Origin: Gautieria morchelliformis
Taxonomy: Eukaryota; Basidiomycota; Agaricomycetes; Gomphales; Gomphaceae
DNA: 64,000 nt
Assembly (NCBI GenBank): GCA_015179125.1
Contig: WHVA01000438.1
Span: forward strand, 32,919 to 96,918
Reading direction: 5' to 3'
Of the stretch, positions 42,293 through 54,479 are shown one piece after another. Below the pieces are notes generated by a model. It worked only from the letters and a program-made list of their open reading frames with translations, searched no databases and was not told the DNA's origin. Each line of letters begins with the position of its first letter. Position 1 is the stretch's first letter. The translations under genes and the position numbers were made by a program.

Positions 42293-43344
42293 GATCAGGC
42301 AGATATGATGAAACCAAGTACACCAGGGTACAGTATGCAGCTAAATACAAAGGTTTGGTGAAGGGTCTGAGGGGCCAAAGCCAGATTGGAAGGCAGTACA
42401 GCGAGCGTGGCAGTGGGACACACCTGAAAATTCTAAGTCCCCATAAAAGATTTCAAGCGGAGATGGCACTCCGCAACGGGCCTCATAAGTTCCACCAGTC
42501 CCTCTGGTAACCTTTAGAACGACTATCTTCTAATCATTACCATTGTGGGACTGGGTTCGAGTCTAGGTGTGAACTGACTCCAAGAAATTGCGTGCTGGTG
42601 TCACGTGACAAGTGAGAGTTGGTTTCAACGTGGGTGATAAATAGTTGGCGAAAAATTGCAAGGGTTGTACTCCGACCACCACCTCCAACATCTGGACTCG
42701 GTCCCTCCTTAGCACAATTACCATAGGTATTATTTTGCGTCAATCCCACCTCAGTTGCTTATATGGAAATACATAGTATTTCCCCTGGCACGATATTTGC
42801 TGTGGTTACCATCTCTGCTGACCTTCCGCCAGTCAAGTAGCCTCCCTGGTTGTTATACTTCTGGCAAGCCTTTCAAACTAGTTCTTCATCCTTGCCATAT
42901 ATTCTCAGCTAACTCATTAACATAGATAAAGCAGTATGGCATGTCTGGGATGAGATAAAACCTAATGCACGCATGGTCTCACATCTGACAACGGTGCTAT
43001 GTATTAAGGTAGGCCCGCCTGCTCTCATTTGCTCTCCTCCCTGACCCTCATGCAGGCTCCTGTAACACGTCCTCAGATGGCGGAGTTCTTCAAGACGGCG
43101 CCAGCACGGGAGTTCAACGGCGCAGCAGAGCATGACTGTCATGTCGGCAGGGAGCGCGTGCCCGTCATTGGCAACACAGGCCCCGGGGACGAGGCCCTGG
43201 GGTGGGGCGGGGGTGGGGCTGGGGCTGGGGCTGGAGAGCTGGGCCGACAGTGATGCCTCCCTGGCAACGCTGCGCTTCTTGCCTGGGGCCCACGTGCCCA
43301 GCGGCGAATATGAGTGTGCGTCGCCCCTGCCACCTCACCGCACC
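41930..43344. repeat. Repeat Z, copy 2
   Basis: Nearly identical by eye to 13048-14455. It ends exactly where an ORF3 fragment begins (CCACCTCACCGCACC then GTCGCATGAGG). Confidence 0.75.
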
Positions 43345-43909
43345 GTCGCATGAGGTGATGAAGGGCTGGTCACTGGGTCTGTGGCCGGGTCATGGCGTGG
43401 CCTTTTTGAGGCCGCGTGTGTGAGCTGGAGTGCCTTCAGCTGCTCCTCGAGCTCTTTGACTTTGGCGCGCTCGACTTCAAGTGCATCGTTGCGGTCTTCG
43501 ACTACACATTCTAGGTCCTTGACATCCCGCAGGGGTTCCACTTGCATGTCACGTGCGATGCCCCTTGGGAGCCATCCCCAGGCCATGTTGACAGCGTCAC
43601 TGATGTCTTCATCCCTCAGCTTCACCTTGCGGGTGCCCGCCGCGCTCCAGAAGTGCGTGGTGTAAGCCGAGCAGGTGTCCCAGTCGTCCGGGTGGCCGAT
43701 TTCCAGTGTGTCTTCCCATCCTACGATCATCCAGTGTTCCTGATCCACTAGAGCTCGTAGGATGTCGGTGGCCCCTTGTCTCGGGGCCATTGATTGCAGC
43801 TCGTATGGCATCATCTTTGTTAGCAGATGATGGTGGTGGTTGCTTCCAAGAAGCAATGTGCCTCGGAAAGATCCGAGGTGAAACTTTAACCGTGCCGAGG
43901 CCAGCACAT
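43345..43909 (-). pseudogene. ORF3 N-terminal fragment (D/E family)
   Basis: About 180 codons of uninterrupted ORF3: APRQGATDILRALVDQEHWM, GWEDTLEIGHPDDWDTCSAY, TRKVKLRDEDISDAV and WGWLPRGIARDMQ, then a coiled coil (VVEDRNDALEVERAKVKELE) and SKRPRHDPATDPV. It ends at the Z junction before the nuclear-localisation motif. Upstream it keeps the ORF3 leader (GCTTCTTGGAAGCAACC). This is the best-preserved N-terminal domain in the window. Confidence 0.8.
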
Positions 43910-45156
43910 TGTTATGACGCATTTATTTCCCATACTTGTATACTCTGTCCTCCCATTTCTCACTCCACTTCCATGTTTGCTCTGATCGCCCTTGCCCTGT
44001 TCGGCGACTGATCTTCACTGTTCACGCCACTCACCATAGCCACACCATCAACGTACGATAGATGTTTTTGGACTGACTTGGTGGTTCATCACTGGTCCTA
44101 TCACCTCCTCTGCTCAACCCTCTTTCGATGGTGCTCCTATGATCGGATTGTCATGACTTGTGTATTTCCTGCACCTTGGTATCCCCGTTTCCCTTTTCAC
44201 CATACCTCCTCCGCCTTTGCTCGGCTTCGCCCATCACTTTGACCACTCCTCCTCTACGTCCACTCTATTCAATGTTCGCACCATTCTCCAAACCGCTATT
44301 CGCTGCTCGCACATTTTGCCAGCAGGCATGCCATCAAATACGATCGATACCATTTACCCGGCGTGATGGTTCATCACTAACCCCATCATCTTCTCAATCC
44401 AACCCCTTTCACTGCAGGCATATAAAGGTTTTCTTGCCTGAAAAACTGTTGAAAAAACTGTAAAGATTTTCTAAATATTTTTATTGTTTTTTATGTGAAA
44501 AAAACTATAATAAAATTTTGTGTTTTTAGTAGAATTTGTTAAGCAAGAAAATTGTAAAAAAAATTCAAAGTTTTTTTCAGGGTTTTTTATGGGTTTCTTT
44601 GTGTTTTCACAAAGAAACTTTTAAAAAGACATAAAAAAACCCTGCAAAAAACTTTAAACTTTTTTACAATTTTCTTGCTCAACAAATTCTAACAAAAACA
44701 TAAAATTTTGTTAAAGATGTTTTACATTAAAAACACTAAAAAAAATTGGAATATCTTCACAGTTTTTTGAACAGTTTTTCAGACCAGAAAATTTTTATCT
44801 GCCTCCAGTGTGTGGGTGTTCATATGGCCAAAGTGTGTTCGCGGGACGTCCCTTCCGTAGGTCATGTGGGATCAACCCAGTAGACGAAGAGTCCATGGAG
44901 GGTAGCATGTATGCGGGTCCCAAGACATGGTTTCATACATAAGTCCCTTTGCTACCTTTACTCTCCATCGTTTCATATCCGCACTCTTCCCTCACTCTAT
45001 TGTATGTTTATTCCATCTACTTAGTATCATGACTGTGCACCCCTATCCAGCCCTGACTCACAATGGCCTCCTTCCTATTTGCTGATACCTTGCGAGCATT
45101 CGATATAAGTAGTTTACATTCGCATGTGTATTCTCCAGTTCAATTATCATACGTCG
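43910..45156. repeat. Repeat X, copy 2 (with MITE inside)
   Basis: It starts TGTTATGACGCA and ends ATCATACGTCGT. Without the 401-bp insertion it is about 846 bp, the same as copy 1 at 11046-11893. Confidence 0.65.
44410..44810. mobile_element. 401-bp full-length hairpin MITE
   Basis: The left half from CACTGCAGGCATATAAA and the right half, read inverted from CACTGGAGGCAGATAAA, pair along almost the whole element, meeting at GTTTCTTTGTG/CACAAAGAAAC near 44605. It is AT-rich with no ORF. CACTG...CAGTG termini suggest a CACTA/CMC-type origin, but the target duplication is unclear (at most 1-3 bp). Repeat X copy 1 lacks it, so it inserted after X duplicated. Confidence 0.85.
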
Positions 45157-46300
45157 TCCATCTTGTGCAAACTTGACCTCGCTGTGATCATCTCTTGAGC
45201 CTTCTCTTGGAGATTTCTATCTTCGACCAGCAGAGGACTTAGGCATCACTGGTGAGTTCTCATACTTCATCTTCGTTACCCTAGCCTTCGAACTATTTTC
45301 TGTGCTGTCGGCGGAGGGCTCCGAAGGAGCACCTTCGCCAGCGAAGGGATTGTCGCTACTTAGACAGCCCTTCTGTGACACCTTGTGTTGTGATATTCAA
45401 GTAACGACATTAATGACATCACCCAGATCTGACTCTAAAATATACCGACGTCACCGAACCACACGATCCCCAGAACCCACACCCTCGTCCATACTAAGTT
45501 ACACAGAGATATCACCGAACCCCCTGACTCGCATACACACGACACCGAGCCAATACATTTCCACGCACGCTCACAGGGCACGCCAAGCCGATGTCATCAT
45601 ATTACATATGCTAATCCCATCAATCTCGACCGAGGAACCAACCCGAGACACAGATCCCCACTTAGGCACCAATTCAGTCGCGATCAAGACACGATACATA
45701 TTCGATCGTCCCTGAGCGGTCTCGACCGCAGCTCCACAATTCCTCTCATACATCACGCACATGTCCCTTCACACCACCGCCTTGCGTACAATAAACTCTT
45801 AGCATTACCTTGTAACATTCACTCGAGAGTTCACCCCAGACCACACTCCACATCCCCCTGTGTTTTTGCATCACACATCATACGTATCATATCGATGCCA
45901 AGTCCTTTCCAGTAGTTAAATAGTATCAACAAATGTAACTGTCGAAGAAGAATAAGACTAGTTTTACCTCTCCACTGTCTCGAAGTTCCAGACCGAAATA
46001 GTTCCCGTAGCATACGCAGTTCCCTCAGTACTCAGACCTCTACTCGATTCAGCTTCTCTCGAAGCTTGAATCAAACCTCAATACCAAAACACAAACATAT
46101 TCAGAATAACTCTTATCACCTTGCACGTTACATCGTCAAGTGCCACGGGCCATTTCACTATGACTGTAGATAGGGTGAGCTCTGTTCAGGCAACCCTCTT
46201 ATCTTGTGAACATTTATTGGTTCGCCTATTCACCGAACGGCATACTTATTCACACAAGTTATTCGGGCATTCGCTGTGTTCACTAATACATGATATTAAC
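45157..46300. repeat. Repeat Y, copy 2 (inverted, interrupted)
   Basis: 45157-45375 and 46118-46300 are the reverse complement of 13047-12625. The break between them is a roughly 740-bp insertion. Confidence 0.65.
45376..46117. mobile_element. About 740-bp insertion in repeat Y, class unknown
   Basis: It is absent from Y copy 1. Junction sequences are TGTGACACC on the left and CTTATCACC on the right; CACC may be a short target duplication. No domain is seen; it could be a solo LTR. Confidence 0.45.
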
Positions 46301-46319
46301 GCCTAAAAACCAACCTTGG

Positions 46320-47448
46320 CACACGTCACATGGTGTGCACGTGATTGACGCATCTAGCAGCGCTTGGGGAGGTCGTGTGGCTTGCCCACCCCCCGGAGCT
46401 CAAGATAGTTATCTAGAGCTTCAAGATCCTTGCACAATGACATGGGCTCCCATGTTACGTCGGCTAGGCTCCAGCGAACCTGGAACTCCAGGTCGGTCGA
46501 GTTTATCCATTGATGTGCGATAATTCCATTGACGAGTCACTCCTCATCGTCATTTGCTCCAAAGTCATAAAATGACTTGGCCTCATAACGAAGGAGGAGT
46601 TCGTCGTTGTTAGCCTTGTATCGTTGTACGAGGCTTGAATAGAAGACCAGTGATATGCGATGGCTTTTCAGCTTGTCAGGGAGTTAAAGGGTCACTGTTG
46701 AGGCATCATTGTGTGCCTTGACGATGCGGTATGGTCCGATGTACCATGGCACGAGTTTTCTGGCTCTTCCTTTCGGCAGAGTCAGGTTTTGGGTCAATAG
46801 GTAGATGCGGTCATTGGCCGCATACCTGTCGCTTGCCGTATGTTTCTTGTTCGCATGAAACATTTGCGTCACTTGACACTCGATAATTGCATAGTGCGCC
46901 GCCTTCAGGTTCCACCTGGCCTGATGTGTGAACCAGGCTACCCCTTTAAATGTGGTGTCCGTGGCTATGGGCAAGCCTATCTGCAGCATATATGGTTCAG
47001 CTTGAAGGGTGCGAACCCTGTGGTTGCGCTGATGTTGCTGTTGAGGGCGACCTCGACCATTGGGCATTTCAGTGCCCAATCCTTCTGATTGTCTCTGACG
47101 ACCAGGCGCAATATCTGGCCGATCGAGCGGTTTGCCCGCTCGGTGGCTCCATCCATTTGGGGATGGAAGGCAGTTGACATGAAGAGCTTAGTCCCCATGA
47201 GTTGCTGTAGTTCATGCCAGAAAATAGATGTGAACTTTGAGTCTCTATCTGAGACGATGGAGTCTGGGACTCCATGGAGTCGGACAACTTCTTTCAGAAA
47301 CAGCCAGGCTACTCCCTTGGCTGACATGCTCATTGTTGGTGGGACGAGGTGGACGTGCGACGTTAGTCGGTCGATGACTACCATCAGGTAGTCACAGTCA
47401 TTTGATTTGGGCAGGGGCCCCATAAAGTCGATGCCGATGGACTGCCAC
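46320..47448 (-). pseudogene. D-family gypsy fragment: integrase core to chromodomain
   Basis: The minus strand gives MGPLPKSNDCDYLMVVIDRL, SIVSDRDSKFTS and MDGATERANRSIGQ (second Asp and Glu present). A frameshift near 46990 leads to the GPY region WYIGPYRIVKAHND and a chromodomain with stops (VRWSLADVTWEPM). It is cut on the right by an S-family LTR at 47449 and on the left near repeat Y. Confidence 0.88.
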
Positions 47449-48085
47449 TGTTACGACCGTTCTGTTCAACCATCTCCGCCATCTCTGGAACACCTCCACA
47501 GCACCTCCGACTCTATTCAGCAACATCTGCAACCCTCAACCTCGACCCCTTGTTCTTCAGTACCCCTGGCCACCTCCAGTCACCGGCTCCCGTACTCGAC
47601 CCTGAACACAGCAAGATACCATTTCCGTAATTCCATTTGTTCTGATGCCTATTGTACTTACGCACCTTTGTTCTTTGCCATTGTACTTACTCTACCCTGC
47701 ACCCCCCTTGTCATCCCCTTGTTCCGCATTAGATACTTACCCCATATGTCTATCCAATTCCTGCCCTCTCCGGAATTTGCTTAGTACCATACTATTACTT
47801 GTTGCTTCAGCTCTTTGTATAAAACACCCTCATGTATGTCTCCATTTCTGCAATCAGATAATCAACTTCGATATGTGAATCCCTTGGCACTATCTCCTGT
47901 TCTTAGCACAGCGAGTCTTGCAAGCTTTGTCTCTCTCTCCGCCCTGGACATTCTGTCTTCTGCCTCTTCCACCTCCTCCGACCATTGTCCTCCGACCTTC
48001 GACTCTCAGTACCCTCTTCCAGACTTCCACCTTCTCCGACATCTGGAAGTCAAATCTGAAATACTTATGGTGCCGCTCACTTAGC
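47449..48085 (+). repeat. Partial S-family LTR in a D-family fragment
   Basis: It starts TGTTACGACCGTTC at the exact point where the integrase fragment stops, so it inserted there. It carries the family's TATAAAA region (GTATAAAACACCCTCATG) and GCAATCAGATAATCA block. The distal end (GATACGTAACA) is missing. Sense is plus, opposite to the copies at 3.0 and 6.7 kb. Confidence 0.8.
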
Positions 48086-48398
48086 CGCCACTACTTTTGT
48101 GCAAAATTTTCTCATCCTCCAAACCATGGCCAAATTCTTATTCCTTTTGTAGAAACACTCCCTTTAGTACTAAGAACATATTGTATTGAGGGATATCAAC
48201 TAGCTTCAATTTTGAGTGAGATAATCTTGCGAACACATCCCAGATTGGCAGGTGGTACATATTGGCCTCTACAGCCGTCAAAAAAGAAGTTGGCGCTTAT
48301 CCCTCTTGCAAAACACTCTTTTGTGTATTTTGGACAGATTGTATTGACAGAATCAATATATCTTTAAAATTGGATGAGAAATTTTGTTTTTGGGATTA
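48086..48398. other. Unassigned spacer between LTR and element G
   Basis: A short plus frame (EIILRTHPRLAGGTYWPLQPS) looks protein-like but no family is recognised. Confidence 0.35.
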
Positions 48399-48508
48399 CC
48401 TGTTGGGGCCAGCTGCACTTGTTGTTAACAGATCCGTTCGCTTCTCCTTATTGATTCAGCTTCTCTAGGTCTGTCATCAACTCCTTGAATAGGTTGCAGC
48501 TCTTCAAG

Positions 48509-49543
48509 CTATTCCTCTGGTGCGCTTTCATCAATTTCTTCGATCTTTGCCTCTTCACTGACTAAGCGACCAGGCACAGGCACTGATGCCGGAATGGCCT
48601 TCTTCTCCTCTCTAGATGTAGGTAGCTTGGACTCCTCAATAGAAATGATTGGGACTTTTCCCTTCTTCATCTCTGAATCAAACACGACGTTTCGCTCGAC
48701 AGAAACTTTGTGAGAGTCAGGCCAATAAACATAATGACCATGACTCTGCACAGAAATTCCTATCCACTGAGCTCTCTTGGCACGAGCTGCCAATTTATCT
48801 CCCTGAGTGACTTTAACGTAGACTTCAGTTCCCCACACGTGAATGTCTTTGAGATTCGGTTTCTCATGATGAATCATCTCGTAGGGCGTTTTATCCAGTA
48901 GAGCTCTTGTATGCATCCTGTTCCTAAGATAATTGGCATGCTGTATCGCATAGCCCCATAATATCTTAGGAAGGCCTGATTCCAACAGCATGGCACGAGT
49001 TCTCTCAGTGAGAGTTCGGTTCAGACGTTTGGCAACACCATCAGACCCTGGTGTGCGGTGTACCATCAACCGATGCTTCGTGCCTTGTTTTGCCAGGTGC
49101 TGTTCAAATTCAGAGCTCGTGTACTCACCCCCTCGGTCAGAAACAAGTGCCTTGATGTGCACATTTCTCTGTCGAAGCATGAAAGCCTTGTAGAGCTTGT
49201 ACTTAGAGAACACTTCCGATTTGTTCGTCATGAGATAGGTCACCGATTGCCTTGAGTAGTCATCGATAAAAGACACATAATATGACTTTTTATCGATTGT
49301 GACGTGCCTTGCAGGTCCCCAGACATCAGAATAAATTCTGTCACCGAAATTTGATGTACGGTCTCTGGGTTCTTGAGGAAGAGGTTTGCGTGCACTCTTG
49401 GCTTGAATGCACGCATCACAGACAATTCTATCGCCTGTGGAGCTCAGTTCAATGCCCAATATCATGCCACGGTTAAGTAAATGTTGTAGGGACTTCTGTG
49501 AAATGTGCCCCATCCTCTGAGAATTTCCATGGCAGACAAACAC
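48509..49543 (-). pseudogene. Element G copia integrase
   Basis: It begins in the pre-integrase zinc region (MGHISQKSLQHLLNRGMILG...CDACIQAKSARKP) and continues to the integrase core with YSDVWGPARH and SDRGGEYTSSEFEQH. The third catalytic block reads GVAKRLNRTL, where copia integrases have GVAERxNRTL, so the active-site Glu appears to be Lys. It then reads VWGTEVYVKV and continues to about 48509. A frameshift near 49530 separates it from gag-protease. Confidence 0.88.
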
Positions 49544-50907
49544 ATATGGGCTTGAGCACTTGGTGACTGAAGGTCTAGTCGATATAAGCCATTGACCTTC
49601 AGTGCTTGCATCAATATATTTCCAGTAGTGTTAGATATTGTGCATTTCTGGCCACCGAGTCGAATATCATAGCCAGCATCATCGCACTGACCGATTGAGA
49701 CAAGGGTAGCAGCAATTTTTGGTGCATAGTACGTATCTTGCAATGTGACTTCTACTGTTTTATCTCCAACCTTGTTGGATAATACAAGCAGTCCCGAGCC
49801 GAATGCATCAAAAGTGCCTTTGTTGGCTGCTCGGATAGTCCTCGGCTGTGAGAATTGACAGTAGTTCCTCAATAAATTTTTATGAGGTGTCATATGCGAT
49901 GTCGTTCCGGTGTCAAGTATCACTACAACTCCTGAGGATGTGCTCGAATTAAAATTATAGCGCTCGTCGAAATTGGTGAAGGCAAGATGCCCATCATCAC
50001 TTTCCTCAGAAGAGGTCTCTTCTTTGGCAACATTCGCTTTTGCTTTACCCTTCTTCTTCTTCTTTTTGCCTTTGGCTTTTTTCTTCTGACGTGGTCCTTG
50101 ACCTTCTTTACCACCTCCTTTATCCCAGCAATTTTCAATAGAATGTCCATGATTTTTGCAGTTAGTGCATGTATGTGCCTTCTGCGCCTTCTGGTCATTC
50201 TTAGTAGATGAACCAATAAACACCTGCTCTTCTTGAAGGAGTGTTTTCTTCCTGTGATACTGAGCCTTTAGTACCCTAATAATGTCATCAGGGACTAAGG
50301 GTCTCCCGCATTCTTCAAGTGAAGTGGTGAGGGCATTCATGACTGCCTCATAGGATGGTGGAAGTGACGCAAGGATAATGTCCATAAATTCTTCTTCAGA
50401 AACTCTGGCTCCCATCTCATTAAGACGAGCATATAGGTCTTGGGCCTTGTCCAAATGATCTCTCAAGTCACCATCCTCAGGACATCTCATACTGCGGAGT
50501 TGTCTCTGCAGGCTGGTGAGGACCCTCTTGGGCTTTTTGGTCATTTCATTGACCAGCGCATCCCAAGTCTCTTTTGCTGTCTTTTGCTTCTGTAGCATTA
50601 GAGCTAATGACTCTGACACTGAGACGATGATTTGGGTCTTGGCTTGTCCTTCTCTAGCAAGATATCTCTCCAGCTTCTCCTCAGCCTTATCCATCTGAGT
50701 TTCCTCAGCTTCTGTAAGGATATGGCCTGGGGGAATGACTGGAGGATCAGGAGGTCGAGTGACTCTCCCTTCTACATGCTTGAGTAGATTTTTGGACTCG
50801 AAATAGCTGATGAGAGTGGCTTGCCACAATGGCCAATTACTTCCATCTGTAGCAAGCTTCTCAACACCCAAAAGCTTCTGTGAAAGTGTCTCCGGGGCCC
50901 ACAACCC
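49462..50907 (-). pseudogene. Element G copia gag-protease
   Basis: About 480 codons: gag with WPLWQATLISYFESKNLLKH and LRSMRCPEDGDLRDHLDKAQ, the zinc knuckle CTNCKNHGHSIENC (CX2CX4HX4C), a Lys-rich basic tract, then the protease VVVILDTGTTSHMTPH (DTG). The frame begins immediately after the LTR (GGGTTGTGGGCCCC) with no ATG at its start, so initiation upstream or at an internal ATG is needed. It shifts frame before the integrase. Confidence 0.88.
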
Positions 50908-51384
50908 TGTAGAGGACAGGAATTATAGGCAGTAGGACTGGACTTGGTGCTCAAAAGAAGACTAGAACTTAATTCACTACAGGATTTCTAGGTCAACAAA
51001 TCGAAGAGAAATAAGGCTAATTTACTTGCCTCTCTCAGTGAATTTAGTTGTCACTGAGAGAGGGGGAAATGTGTCTCATGCGCATATACTACTAGCGGGC
51101 GCTTAGCGCCCGTGAGGCACTGGTGTGCCATGCTAAGCGCCTGTAGAACGTAGCACATTAGTGAACAGCCACAGCTCAAAAAGGAAACATGTCCACAACC
51201 ACCCACAGAGGGTCGGTTGGACAGAACACGAAAAGAAGTAGAAATACAGCTTCGAAAAATCAAAGAAAAAGTTGACAAATCATGGAATGAATGTCAGCAT
51301 GTTTTCAGGTCAAAATCAAAAGAAATCCGAATAGTGGAATCTATTTGGCTTGATTTTGGTGCAGGAGCATAAATTCGCCCAACA
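50908..51384 (-). repeat. 5' LTR of element G
   Basis: 477 bp, TGTTGGGCGAATTTATGC...CCTGTCCTCTACA on minus, homologous at both ends to the 498-bp LTRs at 58982 and 61572 but with a diverged middle. Confidence 0.9.
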
Positions 51385-51418
51385 TTACCCCCATGGTGTG
51401 AAGGACAAAAATTAATAA

Positions 51419-52750
51419 TTACTGGTCCAAAGAACTAGCAACAGACTCTGGAACACACCTGTGTGGCTTGTATTTCGTGGAACTGAATTGCTTTACCTGT
51501 TTCTGAGCCTCTGTCGTTCCCATCCCTGCTCTATATGCATCCATCCACCGAAATGTCCGATGTTCCCACCGCTGGATTGTTTGCAATTGCACGGATGCCA
51601 ATGCTTTTGGCATATTCTCCTTTAATGTGTCAAATGTGTAATCACAATTGTCACGAAGATATTTCTTAACAGCACCCCAAAAGAACTCAATGAAATTGAG
51701 TTCACAATGAAACTTTGGCAAGAGAATGCACAGGTGACCAGCAGCTTCAATCACCTCCTGCAAAAGTGATTGCTGCTGCTGGAAATCAGGCTGCAATTCA
51801 AGAATGCACTTGCCACAACAAGAATCTGACATGCGTTTCTTGCATTTGCCTCACAAACCATCTGAAAAAAGGCCACGCTCCATAAGAACAGCCTTAATGC
51901 CTTTTGCAGCATTTGGGTGTGTTGGGTGGTCAGCTGGATACACCATTGGCTGCATGATTTTTGAACCATCACGAATAAACCATGTGTCATGCATCCGTGC
52001 CTGCTTGCCACCAGGATGGACATTCATTTGTGAAACTAATAGTGCATGCTCTGAGAGAGCAGAATTACCCTGAGAGTTATCAACCATTATGAGTGCCTGG
52101 TAACCAGCCCCATGTGCACGCTCAAAAGCTGGAATAACCTTTTTCTTGATCTTTCCACAAAAAATCAAAATTTATTCACAATAAAAGCAATTATAATTAT
52201 TCACCTGCTTAACAAAAAGCTCCCCAGTCCAATATCCTTCATAATTTTTGCCATACTCAAGGGTTTGAGTACCTTCTTGGATCCATCCAACTGTAGAGAA
52301 CAAGGTGTCACTTTTGTGCAAACCACGTCCAACACCCTTTTTTCAAAGTTGATGTTGATCTTCAAAAAGCCAAGTTTTGGAAGTTATGTCATTCGCTTGT
52401 GCCGTCATTTCATCCTGAGCAAGGAGCACCAAATGACACTCAACATAATTCTTGCGTGGAATAATTAACTCCTGGTCCACATTGCCAACAACATATCGAA
52501 CCAATCATTCCTCATATGTTTTCATAGCTGGCAAGGAGTGATTTTGCCGGTATTCAACAACATCAGGTCTGTCATGTCCATCGAAGTATAGACCCTTCTT
52601 GTGACTGATGTATTTGAACCCCTCCTTGTGAACACATTGTTGAGCAGTTTTCAAAGAGATCCCACGGCCAACTTGCAGATGAATTCACGGAAACAACTCC
52701 AATTCCATATATCTTTTCAATCCATGTGGGATTTCATTCTGCGTGAGATG
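51419..52750 (-). pseudogene. DDE-superfamily transposase of a type common in Agaricomycetes
   Basis: Minus-strand blocks in order: GLYFDGHDRPDVVEYRQNHSL, LVRYVVGNVDQELIIPR, VLLAQDEMTAQAND (first Asp), LKKKGVGRGLHKSDTLFSTVG (near-match), TLEYGKNYEGYWTGELFVKQV, then KKVIPAFERAHG, LIMVDNSQGNSAL (second Asp), MNVHPGGKQARMHDT, HLCILLPKFHCELNFIEFFWG (Glu) and the C-terminal WRFM-like FRWMDAYRAGMG. All three acidic residues survive, but stops and frameshifts (about 52400, 52170 and 51840) break the gene. No TIR found. Confidence 0.75.
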
Positions 52751-54379
52751 TTCTGAACAATAGAAGCAGTGATCATTAACAAAGGCTCCACCAAGGAACC
52801 TCACCACACTGTGTCATTGCCAGACAACGACAACGACAATGACAACGATGTCCGTGTCATTGCCGCAAGCAATGACGGAGCCTCCCTATGTGTAAGCGTA
52901 GAAGAGAACATGGACCTGCCAAAGGTCCTACATGACTCCTACCGTAAGGAGCCCATGTTCGCAAAGATCGTAGAAAACCCGCATGCGCATCCAAGATTCA
53001 GCATCCAGGAGGGGCTGGTTTGGACAAAGCATCAGCTCAAGAGGGATGTCATAGCCATCCCTCAGAACATATTTCAAGGGGGAAGGAGGCTGATCGAAAT
53101 TATAATCAATCATGCCCACCAGACAATTGGCCACTATGGTCAATTGAAAACTTCGAATTACATTTGAAGAACGTACTGGTGGCCCAGTATGGCCTCAGAC
53201 ATTGAGGCATTCTGCACCTCGTGTGCGAAGTGTCAGACAAGTAAGACAGGAACGCAGCGGCCCGCAGGACTGCTGCATAGCCTGACCCCACCCGATAGAC
53301 CATGGCAATCTGTCAGTATCGATTTCATGGGCCCACTGCACAAATCATATGACTGTGATTACCTCATGGTGATCATAGATAGACTCACATCTCATGTACA
53401 CCTCGTCCTGACAATGACGAGCGTGACAGCCAAAGGAATAGCCTGGCTATTCCTGAAAGAGGTCGTAAGACTTCATGGAGTCCCAGACTCCATAGTCTCG
53501 GATCGAGACTCGAAATTCACGTCCATATTCTGGCGTGAGCTTCAACAACTCATGGGGACGAAACTCCTCATGTCCACCGCGTTCCATCCTGAAGGGGCAA
53601 ACCGTTCAATAGGCCAGGTCCTGTGATCAGTTGTCAAGGACGATCAAAAGGACTGGGCCAACAAGTGCCCAATGGTCAAAGTTGCATTAAACAGCAATGT
53701 CAGCTCGACGACAGGGTTTGCACCCTTTGAGCTGAACCACGGATATATGCTGCAGATGGACCTGCCAATGGCTACGGACACTCCCTTCAAGGGGGTGACA
53801 AAATTTGCACATCAGGCTTAATGGAACCTGATGGCAGCATATGAGGCAATCATAGAGCATTGCATGACAGAGATGTTTGACGCAAATAAGAAACGTCATG
53901 AAGGGGACATATATGCGGTGGGAGACCGCATATACCTGTCAACCCAGAACCTGAACCTACCGACAGGAAGGGCCAGGAAGCTAGTACCACAATATATTGG
54001 GCCATATCGTGAGGAGGCACACAACGACACCTCGATGGGACCCCTTGAGTTACTGGAGGAATTGAAAAACTGACACATCACACTGACACCTCATACCAAC
54101 CTCATATGACGGTATGAAGCGAATAATGACGACCTATTCCCTCCTCGAGAAGCAAAGTTGTTTTATGACTTTGGAGCAAATGATGAGGAAGAGTGGCTCA
54201 TCAACGAGATCTTATCCCACCAATGGATAAACTCGAAGGACCTAGAGTTCCAAATCAGGTGGACTCTAAGGGACGTGACATGGGAGCCCATGTCATCGTG
54301 TAAGGACCTCGAGGCCCTAGATACCTATCTAGAGCTTCGAGGCATGGCCAAGCCTCACGACTTGCCTAAATGGCATTAG
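52751..54379 (+). pseudogene. D-family gypsy fragment F: integrase and chromodomain
   Basis: It reads VRVIAASNDGASLCVSVEEN, FSIQEGLVWTKHQLKRDVIA, HAHQTIGHYGQL...CTSCAKCQ, VSIDFMGPLHKSYDCDYLMV and IVSDRDSKFTS, then STAFHPEGANRSIGQ, where the QTDGATER block carrying the catalytic Glu is partly deleted. Several stops follow before the chromodomain EEWLINEILSHQWINSKDLE. A short DND simple repeat lies near 52830. Its 5' side abuts the transposase pseudogene. Confidence 0.88.
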
Positions 54380-54479
54380 ATCACGGCGGTCACATGTGGT
54401 CACATGATGTGCCAGCCACGGCACTATAAATTTTCACCTCGGATCTCTCCAAAGGGGCTTCACTCCTTAAGAAGCAACC

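Larger units (their letters stand above)
48399..51384 (-). mobile_element. Ty1/copia element G, 3'-truncated
   Basis: On minus it has a 5' LTR (50908-51384), gag, protease and integrase, and then stops at about 48399, before RT. The end of the integrase ORF matches sequence at the right edge of the window (63820-64000), so G and H belong to one family. Confidence 0.9.

Noticed and set aside
50880..50907. Spliced leader start for element G gag (CTCTACAG at the LTR end)
   Set aside because: It resembles a 3' splice site, but no donor or conserved upstream exon could be identified, so it stays a possibility only.
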